The notes under the pieces: generated by a model | Database searches by the model: none | What the model was told of the DNA's origin: nothing | The model's input: only the letters and a program-made list of their open reading frames with translations | Made by a program: the position numbers and the translations under genes | Shown here: one piece after another, positions 1 through 6,682 of the stretch | Position numbering within the stretch: position 1 is the first letter of the stretch | How the letters are laid out: each line of letters begins with the position of its first letter | NCBI GenBank assembly: GCA_018817245.1 | Contig: JAHIUG010000024.1 | Location: forward strand, 1 to 13,938 | Reading direction: 5' to 3' | Length of the DNA stretch: 13,938 bases | Origin: Patescibacteria group bacterium | Lineage (GTDB): Bacteria; Patescibacteriota; Patescibacteriia; 2-12-FULL-60-25

Positions 1-226
1 ATAGATCTTTCTCACCTGTCATCTCGACCAACGCGGAAAGATCTTTCTCACCTGTCATCTCGACCAACGCGGAGAGATCTTTCTCACCTGTCATCTCGAC
101 CAACACGGAGAGATCTTTCTCACCTGTCATCTCGACCAACGCGGAGAGATCTTTCTCACCTGTCATCTCGACCAACACGGAGAGATCTTTCGCACCTGTC
201 ATCTCGACCGAAGCGGAGAGATCTTT
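1..226. repeat. 36-bp tandem repeat array, six full units plus a partial one
   Basis: Units begin with agatcttt at 3, 39, 75, 111, 147 and 183, with a partial unit at 219-226. Each is exactly 36 bp and nearly identical: agatctttctcacctgtcat followed by ctcgaccaacgcggag. Units 2 to 5 alternate between gcggag and acggag, so a 72-bp higher-order unit was amplified. The last unit (183-218) is more diverged (gaccgaagcgg). The array probably starts outside the window. There are no spacers, so it is not a CRISPR. All three forward frames of the unit lack stop codons. The same unit recurs inside the neighbouring GIY-YIG ORF. Confidence 0.95.
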
Positions 227-238
227 AAGAGAAAAAAT

Positions 239-1171
239 ATGAAAGAACACTTATACTGCATATACATTCTGACAAATACCTTTAAAACTGTTTTATATGT
301 TGGCGTTACAGGTGATTTAAGATGCAGGATTCATAAACACAAAGAAAAGATATTCGAAGGTTTTACCAAGAAATATAATGTCGACAAACTGGTATATTTC
401 GAGGTAACTGAGGATATCGATTCTGCAATAGCTCGTGAAAAACAAATAAAGAAATGGAGAAGAGAAAAGAAGGAGAATCTTATTAATTCCATGAATCCTG
501 ATTGGAATGATTTATCTGAGGAATTATTCGGTTATGACAATGCACCTGTCATCTCGACTAAAGCGCAGCCCCGAAAGCTTTCGGGGCGAAGCGAAACGGA
601 GAGATCATTGCAAAAGATTTCTCCGCTACGACCCGTCGAAAAATGGGTCTCCGGTCGAAATGACAATAATACTGTCATCTCGACCAACGCGGAGAGATCT
701 TTCTCACCTGTCATCTCGACCAACACGGAGAGATCTTTTAGAAAAGATTTCTCCACTACACCGGCGTTTTCAGAAGATGCCGGGTCCGGTCGAAATGACA
801 GAGAGGTTTGGATTTTTGGTAATCCTGATTATGAACCAGACGCTCTACCGCTCCGTATTCTACCGGAATTGCAAAAGCATTTTCTTAAGATCGATTTTGT
901 TATAAAGGATCCGAATGAGGATTGGGAACTGCCGGACAAACTCATTGTCTTGGATACGGTGCAGGGGATCGAAAAGGTGACTAAATTTACCTCGCTTAAG
1001 CATTTCGCAACTCAGTCGCGAATCAGCATGCATGATTTTGATTTAGGAATGAAATTAATGTGGTTAGAAAAATTAAAAAAGCTCCCACCTTTTGTAATCA
1101 TCGGAATACCAATGGGAGCCTCAAAATCTGAAATTTTAAACGATATAATTTCTGAACTTCGGAGTCTATAA
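239..1171 (+). CDS. GIY-YIG endonuclease domain fused through repeat-encoded linker to a hydrogenase maturation protease domain
   Basis: 310 aa in three parts. Residues 1-97 are a URI-type GIY-YIG nuclease: YIYI-like CIYI at 7-10, YVG at 20-22, Arg30, and the REKQIKKW segment with Glu67. Such proteins usually end near the NPDWNDL seen at 86-92. Residues 102-188 are encoded by the 36-bp repeat and its inverted copies (PVISTNAERSF, SGRND). Residues 189-310 resemble a HycI/M52 [NiFe]-hydrogenase maturation protease: FGNPDYEPD at 193-201, VLDT with Asp239, SMHDFD with His265. Known M52 enzymes bind nickel through Glu/Asp, Asp and His at such places and cleave the large-subunit C-terminus. Its substrate gene (1166-2455) lies convergently next door with a 6-bp 3' overlap. 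No ATG starts the protease domain in frame; the only alternative I see is TTG at 608. Start ATG 239 has a weak aagag upstream. Fusion by element insertion is inferred. Confidence 0.85.
   Translation: MKEHLYCIYILTNTFKTVLYVGVTGDLRCRIHKHKEKIFEGFTKKYNVDKLVYFEVTEDIDSAIAREKQIKKWRREKKENLINSMNPDWNDLSEELFGYDNAPVISTKAQPRKLSGRSETERSLQKISPLRPVEKWVSGRNDNNTVISTNAERSFSPVISTNTERSFRKDFSTTPAFSEDAGSGRNDREVWIFGNPDYEPDALPLRILPELQKHFLKIDFVIKDPNEDWELPDKLIVLDTVQGIEKVTKFTSLKHFATQSRISMHDFDLGMKLMWLEKLKKLPPFVIIGIPMGASKSEILNDIISELRSL
547..665. repeat. Composite inverted-repeat element within the fusion ORF (copy 1)
   Basis: Outer arms are tgtcatctcgac (547-558) and ggtcgaaatgaca (653-665), reverse complements with one mismatch. 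Inner arms are cggagagatc (597-606) and gatttctccg (616-625). Nested inside are a perfect 18-bp palindrome ccccgaaagctttcgggg (569-586) and a small accc/gggt hairpin (631-634 / 645-648). The left arm is the 36-bp tandem unit; the right arm is its inverted counterpart. The whole element is translated in frame as linker sequence of the GIY-YIG/protease ORF. Confidence 0.85.
673..800. repeat. Composite inverted-repeat element within the fusion ORF (copy 2, with an extra 36-bp unit)
   Basis: The arm tgtcatctcgacc occurs at 673-685 and again 36 bp later at 709-721. The inverted arm ggtcgaaatgaca is at 788-800. Inner arms are ggagagatctttt (727-739) and aaaagatttctcc (741-753 region). The two direct units show the same gcg-then-acg order as the upstream array, which suggests exchange or copying between them. 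The protease domain begins directly after the right arm, at about 803. Confidence 0.85.
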
Positions 1172-2455
1172 CCAGTTTACTTTTAGGAAATGAGCGGCGC
1201 AGCTCATGCACGGATCATATGCTCGAATGAGCTTTTCCATTTCAAAAGCTATATCTTCTTTTGTTGCGTCTCCGGGTATCAATTCTTCCAATTTTTTGCG
1301 TAAATCCAGCTCAATACTAATCTGGTTTTGTCCTGTCGGAACCACGATTTCGCCCTTTATAACCTTTCCATCTTCACCAATTTCAACTTTGTGATAAAGA
1401 GTGCCTCGTGGAGCTTCTACAACCCCAATGCCGGTTCCTGATTTGCGAGTGGGTTTTACAAGGGGCTCCTTTTTGAATTTGGTATTTTTTAGTATTTCAA
1501 TTGATGAGTCTATGCAGTGCAAAATCTCAATAGCTTGAGCTAAGTTGTTGTGATAGATGTTTTTGGATGGAAAAAGCTTGAGTGCACTGGCAGCGTCTTT
1601 CTGAGTCTGTTTATGCAAAGACTGTTTCGAAAGATTGATGCGCGGTAAAGCCCCGACCATAAAAGCTTCTCCCTGATGTTTGTAGGCTGAAGCCTGAGAA
1701 TAGGGAAGTACAACGTGATCAAGATGATTTGGGTAATCCTCTTTTTTAATGACATTATTTTTTCCTCCTTTAATCACTCCATGCAGAAAACCAAACGGGT
1801 CGCTAACTAACGCGGTCGGAAGTGCCTGCACATCTAATTTGAAATCACATTTCTCAAATATCTTGATTAAGCGCAAAACTGCAGGTCGAACAGCCTTCAT
1901 CTTCTTAATAGCTTCTGCTGATTCAGCTGCATTTGGCACTTTTATGAATCCGCCAATAGTTGGATAAATAGCATGTACGCTTCTTCCGGCCACAATTGTA
2001 GCTAGATAATTGCCAGCTGCTTTTATATCAAATGCGTCATGCAAGAGCTGGTGCTGCTCCGGGTCGCTTTCATCAAATTTAAGAAAAGCATCTAGTTTAT
2101 AGATATCAGGCAATGAAAATAGGTATAAATGAAGAGCGTGGTCGCGAATCATGAGACCGGACATTGTTAGCTCCTTCAAAATCTGAGATTGGGGAGTGGG
2201 TTCTATGCCCAAAGCGTTCTCACATGACTCTATTGAACACATCAGGTGTGCATTAGAACAAGTGCCACAAATACGTGCTAAAAGTTGAGGAAGGCTTGCG
2301 TAAGCTTTACCGCGCATTGCTTGAGTATAAAAACGCTTAAATTCTTTGATTGAAAATTGGCATTTTTCCACTTTTCCATTGTCTACTTTTATATCAAGCG
2401 ATGCTGATCCTTCTACTTTTGTGATCTCTGTAAGTGATAAATCTACTTGATGCAT
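1166..2455 (-). CDS. hydA: [NiFe]-hydrogenase large (alpha) subunit, group 3b-like
   Basis: 429 aa, a normal length for group 3b alpha subunits. It carries the catalytic subunit with the NiFe(CN)2CO site. Both ligand motifs are present: RICGTC with Cys63 and Cys66, and DPCMSCAAH with Cys416 and Cys419. Maturation proteases cut after the final His of this motif (His422 here), which would release the seven-residue tail FLKVNWL. GVVEAPRG at about 354-361 is also typical. It is the second gene of a minus-strand pair, 55 bp downstream of the delta subunit. No clear Shine-Dalgarno precedes ATG 2455. Its stop codon overlaps that of the protease fusion ORF. In characterised sulfhydrogenases the alpha subunit works with delta, beta and gamma in the cytoplasm, using NAD(P)H; the beta and gamma genes are not in this window. 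The group assignment is from motif memory, not a search. Confidence 0.9.
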   Translation of the reverse strand: MHQVDLSLTEITKVEGSASLDIKVDNGKVEKCQFSIKEFKRFYTQAMRGKAYASLPQLLARICGTCSNAHLMCSIESCENALGIEPTPQSQILKELTMSGLMIRDHALHLYLFSLPDIYKLDAFLKFDESDPEQHQLLHDAFDIKAAGNYLATIVAGRSVHAIYPTIGGFIKVPNAAESAEAIKKMKAVRPAVLRLIKIFEKCDFKLDVQALPTALVSDPFGFLHGVIKGGKNNVIKKEDYPNHLDHVVLPYSQASAYKHQGEAFMVGALPRINLSKQSLHKQTQKDAASALKLFPSKNIYHNNLAQAIEILHCIDSSIEILKNTKFKKEPLVKPTRKSGTGIGVVEAPRGTLYHKVEIGEDGKVIKGEIVVPTGQNQISIELDLRKKLEELIPGDATKEDIAFEMEKLIRAYDPCMSCAAHFLKVNWL

Positions 2456-2466
2456 ATAATGACGAA

Positions 2467-2503
2467 TTTACGAATGGTTACGAATTTTACGAATGGTTAC
2501 GAA
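2467..2503. repeat. Short 19-bp-period tandem repeat between hydD and hydA
   Basis: The 18-mer tttacgaatggttacgaa occurs at 2467-2484 and 2486-2503. Within it ttacgaa itself repeats, giving four copies in under 40 bp. It fills most of the 55-bp spacer between the two hydrogenase genes. It could be a slippage product or a spacer element; it shows no strong hairpin. Confidence 0.8.
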
Positions 2504-2510
2504 TAACTAT

Positions 2511-3002
2511 TTAGATTATTTTAAACTTTTTTAAAGCCAAATCTACTGTTGCTAAAAACTTTTTTTCATCCATAGGACAGCCAGGAATTTCTACGTCTAC
2601 TTTAACCAATTCTTTAAGTGGCTGAACTCTATCTAGGTGATTAAAGCGTGTTAGAATGAATTCAATTTCCTCTTTGGTTTTTTCATCAAAATCATTACGT
2701 TGAGAAGATGGCAGACCGATTACAGCGCAAGCTCCAATGGCCACAAGCATGGTTGATAGCGATCTAATCTTTTTCAATTTCTCTGCTTGTTCAGGAGAAG
2801 AAATCGCTCCTTCAACAAACGCTACATCCATCTCATCAAGGACGTTTTTTGTCTGCAAAATTCGTGCATGTCTAAAGTCAATCAATTTTTTCCACGCTTC
2901 CCAGTTTTCATTCAAAAGCTCAGTAAAAACAATGGTTGAGTCCTCACAACACGTGAATGAAAACCATCCTACGCGTAGTTTTTTAATTTGTGGCTTGGGC
3001 AT
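2511..3002 (-). CDS. hydD: [NiFe]-hydrogenase small (delta) subunit
   Basis: 163 aa, a short small subunit of the sulfhydrogenase delta type that should hold only the proximal [4Fe-4S] cluster and pass electrons from the NiFe site. Recognisable motifs are VGWFSFTCCEDS (Cys18, Cys19), VEGAISS (63-69), IGACA (Cys92) and IPGCP (Cys142). The usual CxxC at the first site is replaced by adjacent cysteines, as in the N2 cluster of complex I NuoB, so four candidate ligands remain. It is the first gene of the pair with the alpha subunit. The beta and gamma electron-transfer subunits that usually precede delta are absent: the region to the right is a divergent helicase gene. No Shine-Dalgarno is evident before the ATG. 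Confidence 0.87.
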   Translation of the reverse strand: MPKPQIKKLRVGWFSFTCCEDSTIVFTELLNENWEAWKKLIDFRHARILQTKNVLDEMDVAFVEGAISSPEQAEKLKKIRSLSTMLVAIGACAVIGLPSSQRNDFDEKTKEEIEFILTRFNHLDRVQPLKELVKVDVEIPGCPMDEKKFLATVDLALKKFKII

Positions 3003-3050
3003 AATGAATTAACTGTATTACTTTTTCCGACTCTTTACAAGTTCAATATA

Positions 3051-3079
3051 TTGACAAAAGTCTATAATTGTGGTATTTT
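3051..3079 (+). promoter_or_regulatory. Sigma70-type promoter for the helicase leader
   Basis: TTGACA at 3051-3056, a 17-bp spacer, and TATTTT at 3074-3079 preceded by TGG, an extended -10 element. This is the best-looking promoter in the window. Initiation would be near 3086, giving a leader of more than 200 nt before the helicase start. Confidence 0.65.
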
Positions 3080-3088
3080 CGAACGTGC

Positions 3089-3112
3089 TTTACGTATAAA
3101 AAATGACGTAAA
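3089..3112 (+). other. Small hairpin at the 5' end of the leader transcript
   Basis: tttacgt (3089-3095) pairs with acgtaaa (3106-3112) around a 10-nt A-rich loop. It would be the first structure in an RNA starting near 3086. Function unknown; it may protect the 5' end. Confidence 0.5.
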
Positions 3113-3123
3113 AGTGCAGTAAA

Positions 3124-3233
3124 CCCCACACCAAGCTTAAGCGAGAATTAAGACTTATGAGACTAAAGCCACGGAATTTTCTGGGTTAGGAGGTTTTAAT
3201 GGCCTTTGAGTATCATTGGGCTTGGTGTGGGGT
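3124..3233 (+). promoter_or_regulatory. Structured RNA leader with three stems, riboswitch- or attenuator-like, class unknown
   Basis: P1: ccccacaccaagc (3124-3136) pairs perfectly with gcttggtgtgggg (3220-3232), 13 bp. P2: cttaa (3136-3140) with ttaag (3148-3152), a seven-base loop. P3: aaagcca (3165-3171) with tggccttt (3200-3207), one bulge, whose loop contains AGGAGG (3188-3193) and whose 3' strand contains an ATG (3199). The result is a junction enclosed by a long closing stem, with a ribosome site held inside it. The 3' strand of P1 lies in the reading frame of a leader peptide, so translation and P1 are mutually exclusive. It matches no tmRNA, SRP, RNase P or riboswitch consensus I can recall. 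Confidence 0.6.
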
Positions 3234-3255
3234 AAAGAATGGTCTTTACAACTGA
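3199..3255 (+). CDS. Putative 18-aa leader peptide
   Basis: ATG 3199 follows a perfect AGGAGG (3188-3193) at 5-nt spacing and reads MAFEYHWAWCGVKNGLYN before TGA. Strong ribosome sites are rare in this window, so this one stands out. The peptide is rich in aromatic residues (F, Y, W, W, Y). It ends 47 nt before the helicase start. Its codons overlap both P3 and P1 of the leader RNA, so ribosome progress would remodel the fold. It could equally be a chance ORF inside a structured RNA. Confidence 0.45.
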   Translation: MAFEYHWAWCGVKNGLYN

Positions 3256-3302
3256 AACAAACGTAAACTCTCGGTTGACCATACGAGGTCAAGGAGGACG
3301 TG

Positions 3303-6300
3303 ATGGAAAATAGACTGCCAATTTTTGGTTACGAAGAAAAAATTGTCAGAGCAGTGCGTGATCACCAAGTCGTGATCGTGGCTGCTGAGACTGGCGCCGG
3401 CAAATCAACTGAAGTGCCGTGCATGTTGCTCAAAGCAGGGCTGGCGCCACAAGGCATGATCGGTGTAACCGAGCCTCGTCGAGTGGCTGCTATGTCACTT
3501 GCAGAGTACGTGGCTGAGAATTACAGCTGCAAGCTTGGGCAGGAAATCGGTTTTCAGATCGGCGGTGAGCGTGCGCTTTCGCACACAACTAAGGTCAAGT
3601 ACATGACAGAGGGAATCCTGCTTCGCGAGATGCATGGCAATTCCGATCTGCGAGGCAAAGGCAATCATCCGGGCTATGACATTATTATTGTGGATGAGGC
3701 TCATGAGCGCGGAGTCAATCAGGATCTGATCCTAGCTCTGCTCAAGCAGGTCATGGTTCGCAGGCCTGATCTTAAGATCGTTATCATGTCCGCGACCATT
3801 GATGTGCATCGGTTTGCCGAGCATTTCGGTTGTCCGCAAGAAGCTGTGATTGAGGTGCCTGGTCGTGTGTATGATGTTGATGTTCGTTGGGCAGAAGAAA
3901 CGCCCTGGGACATGACTAATGCGTGTTCTGAAAAGATCGTCGAAATTCTACTGGGTACTGAAGCCGGCGACATTCTGGTTTTCATGCCTGATGAGAAATC
4001 AATCAAAAAGGTGTGTGAGCTGGTGGAACAGAAGTGTCCGACCGGAATTAAAATGTTGCCACTTTATGGCAACCAGGCTCCGGAGGATCAGAGGGATGCG
4101 CTCAAAAAACGACCGGAACGCCGCGTTATTGTAGCTACAAACATCGCCGAGACAAGTTTGACGGTCGACGGCGTGGTACATGTCGTGGACTCAGGGCTTA
4201 TAAAAGCAATGCGTTATGTGAACGCTACCATGAGTGCTTTGGAGGTTACTGAACACTCCAAGGCCGGCTGTGAACAGCGCAAGGGTCGTGCCGGACGTAC
4301 GCGCGCAGGAATCTGCCACCGTCTTTTTAGTCGGGATGACTGGGAAGAGCGCGACGGCTTTACCAAGCCGGAAATCCTGCGCATGTCCCTGGATCAGGTG
4401 CTGCTACACCTGCGCGTGTTGGGCTATACCATGGATCAGATTTTGAATCTGGATTTCATGGATTCACCGGGCAAAGAGAGGTGGCAGGAAGCTGAGGCAC
4501 TGCTCAAACTTCTGAATGCTCTGGATCAGGACAGTAGTGTAACGGATGACGGACGGCTCATGGAGCGCTTTGCAGCCGCTCCTATGATCGCTCGTATGCT
4601 TATTACTGCGCAGCAGTATAAATGTACGGACGAGGTCGCCATCATTGCTGCGGGATTTGTTTCCCGTCCTGTGTTTGTTCGGCCTAAGGGTAAAGAAACT
4701 CAGGCTGAACGAGTTCACTTACGTTTTAGGGACGACACATCTGACGCATTTACTTTGCTCAAGGTGTGGGATGCCTGGTGCGTTGCTTGTCAGTCAGAAG
4801 ACAATCCCTACAAATGGGCGCGCGACAACTTTCTGTCTTCGCGGGCTCTACGGGATATTGGGCGTAATCGTGATCAGATGATTGCCACACTTGAAAAGCA
4901 GGGTGTTGACGTCACTTCGTCGGATGACAAGATTGCCATTCGTAAAGCCGTGGCGTCCGGTCTGATTGTGAACTTGTGCATGAGTAGCGGCGGAAAATCC
5001 TATAGCTGGCAGAAACGGCATGATGTGTTCATTCATCCCGGATCAAGTCTGTTTGGAGCACTTCCGCAGACAATGGTGTGTACAGAGGTGGTGGAGACAA
5101 CAAAGGTCTTTGCTAGAAACTGTACGGCCATTGAAAAATCCTGGCTGGATGAATTGATTCCTGAGCACGCACTTGAAGTCAACTGGTTGATGATCCATCA
5201 GTCGATTTTCGAGGATAAGAAAGCGTGTTTGATTGAGCAGAAGTGCTGGCAAGGAGTTACTATCAGTAGCAAGGAGCTGGAAGAAATTCCAGTGGCTGCA
5301 ATGCCTTGGCTCGTCCGAGAGCTTTACACAGAAATGCAAAGCTATTCTCGGTCGTTTCATCCTCAATCCTACAGTAATCGGATGGTTCGCAATGAGGTAT
5401 GTCGGTTGCTGACTCCAGAATCTACAAACAGCTGGTCAATTCCTGAAGAAATTATTCGGATGGTAGAGACGGCCGCACAGACTTTTATAGCTGATCGGAT
5501 CAAAGGAGTTCGTACTCTGGAAAAGCTTTGGCTAACCGATTTAGCATTTAGTGCTGAGGACCTGTTGCCTGACGATCAAGTAGGGCAGGAACTAAAGGCT
5601 AAGATCAACGCCAAACTGCAGCAGCTCGAACAAGAACGTCGCGAACACAAACAGCGAGAGCTGCAACGTCAGCAGGAGGCTTTGGAACAGCAGCGCAAGC
5701 TTGAAGCTCAATTGGAGCCGCTGAGACGAGAAGCTGCAGAACTTCTAGAATCTCTAAGTGGGTTAGTTGAAACTCATGAGGTGATCAACCTCAAATTGGA
5801 AGTCCAAAGAGTAGCGACAGCAGATGCGTTGCATTGGACTTATGCTGACAGTATGCGTAAGAGATTATCAGGTTCAAAATTCATTGCTCAGCGTCTTATT
5901 CGAGAGCAGCGGCAAGAGTTCGGCTTGTCAGATATGATCTGGCAGACCGTGCTTGAGCAGTTCCCAACCTGTCCCTTGTGCGGAAATGAGTGGGCAGAGT
6001 CCGGTAATATGCTGCTGCGCTGCAATCATGGACATGACCTCGGTCGCGCCCTTCCGCTTAATGAGAATTATTTGTCTGATGCCCTTGGTAGATTCGTCAC
6101 CAACAACGGTTACGAGGTGGCTACGATACGGGCTGATCAATCCGGTGTTTGGTTGCGCTTTGTTGCGCCGCGAAACTCAGCTTGGTATCAGACGAAATTC
6201 AAGCAAGTAACATATGCAGCTTCAGTCGTGATCCTTCCCGAGGAGCTGGCTGGTGAGCGAGAAGAAATACTCAATGAGCTTCGAGAGCTTGTAGAAGCAC

Positions 6301-6629
6301 GTGAACACCTCGAAAGAGTTGTTGCGGAAATCAAAAAGTTCGAGGAGCGGGTTGGTATGGGCAAAGTCAGGAAGCTCAAGTTCAAAGACGAGGGCGGAAA
6401 GGCTGTAGCTCGTGTGTCCGGTACTAAATACCAAAGCGTTTACCAGGAGAATTACCCTCAGGATGGTGAGACTTGGTTCTGCGAGATAGGGGATTCGACC
6501 GGACTGAATGTGGTCACGGTCTACCCGCTAATGAAAGCCGGTTCCATAAGTAGTGAGGCTGACCTCGAAGAAATTCGGGATCTGCTTCGTGAAATGTATC
6601 CGGGGATTCCTGAGGAACTCCTCAATTAG
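3303..6629 (+). CDS. hrpA: HrpA-like DEAH-box ATP-dependent RNA helicase
   Basis: About 1108 aa. Superfamily 2 DEAH/RHA motifs run in order (numbered from GTG 3300): ETGAGKST at 30-37, TEPRR at 57-61, DEAH at 132-135, SAT at 164-166, VATNIAETSLTVDG at 278-291, QRKGRAGR at 326-333. Winged-helix/ratchet (HA2) and OB-fold-like regions follow to about 700. The C-terminal third is unusual: a highly charged coiled coil (about 765-815), a putative zinc site (Cys891, Cys894, Cys908 with His910/His912), then a second coiled coil. HrpA enzymes unwind RNA and rescue stalled or collided ribosomes. AAGGAGG at 3291-3297 is 5 nt from ATG 3303 but only 2 nt from GTG 3300, so ATG 3303 is preferred. Base composition looks richer in G+C than the hydrogenase genes. 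It is expressed from the promoter at 3051 through the structured leader. Confidence 0.88.
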   Translation: MENRLPIFGYEEKIVRAVRDHQVVIVAAETGAGKSTEVPCMLLKAGLAPQGMIGVTEPRRVAAMSLAEYVAENYSCKLGQEIGFQIGGERALSHTTKVKYMTEGILLREMHGNSDLRGKGNHPGYDIIIVDEAHERGVNQDLILALLKQVMVRRPDLKIVIMSATIDVHRFAEHFGCPQEAVIEVPGRVYDVDVRWAEETPWDMTNACSEKIVEILLGTEAGDILVFMPDEKSIKKVCELVEQKCPTGIKMLPLYGNQAPEDQRDALKKRPERRVIVATNIAETSLTVDGVVHVVDSGLIKAMRYVNATMSALEVTEHSKAGCEQRKGRAGRTRAGICHRLFSRDDWEERDGFTKPEILRMSLDQVLLHLRVLGYTMDQILNLDFMDSPGKERWQEAEALLKLLNALDQDSSVTDDGRLMERFAAAPMIARMLITAQQYKCTDEVAIIAAGFVSRPVFVRPKGKETQAERVHLRFRDDTSDAFTLLKVWDAWCVACQSEDNPYKWARDNFLSSRALRDIGRNRDQMIATLEKQGVDVTSSDDKIAIRKAVASGLIVNLCMSSGGKSYSWQKRHDVFIHPGSSLFGALPQTMVCTEVVETTKVFARNCTAIEKSWLDELIPEHALEVNWLMIHQSIFEDKKACLIEQKCWQGVTISSKELEEIPVAAMPWLVRELYTEMQSYSRSFHPQSYSNRMVRNEVCRLLTPESTNSWSIPEEIIRMVETAAQTFIADRIKGVRTLEKLWLTDLAFSAEDLLPDDQVGQELKAKINAKLQQLEQERREHKQRELQRQQEALEQQRKLEAQLEPLRREAAELLESLSGLVETHEVINLKLEVQRVATADALHWTYADSMRKRLSGSKFIAQRLIREQRQEFGLSDMIWQTVLEQFPTCPLCGNEWAESGNMLLRCNHGHDLGRALPLNENYLSDALGRFVTNNGYEVATIRADQSGVWLRFVAPRNSAWYQTKFKQVTYAASVVILPEELAGEREEILNELRELVEAREHLERVVAEIKKFEERVGMGKVRKLKFKDEGGKAVARVSGTKYQSVYQENYPQDGETWFCEIGDSTGLNVVTVYPLMKAGSISSEADLEEIRDLLREMYPGIPEELLN

Positions 6630-6645
6630 TTCTTTAACTTCTTAG

Positions 6646-6682
6646 GTCCGTTTAGGCTTTTAGCTTGAACGGGCTTTTTTTT
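6646..6682 (+). terminator. Rho-independent terminator of the helicase gene
   Basis: gtccgtt (6646-6652) pairs with aacgggc (6668-6674), one G-U pair, followed by eight T residues (6675-6682). The T tract runs into the stop codon of the convergent cytidine deaminase gene. Confidence 0.8.

Noticed and set aside
1..226. CRISPR array (36-bp repeat is a typical CRISPR repeat length)
   Set aside because: Repeats are directly abutting with no spacers; the same unit occurs inverted and inside an ORF.
532..756. Minus-strand ORF of 74 codons inside the fusion gene
   Set aside because: It consists of repeat sequence that is open by composition (SALVEMTGEKDL-type), with no domain.
507..905. Overlapping plus-strand ORF of 132 codons
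   Set aside because: It is another open frame of the 36-bp repeats; the frame from 239 has recognisable domains at both ends.
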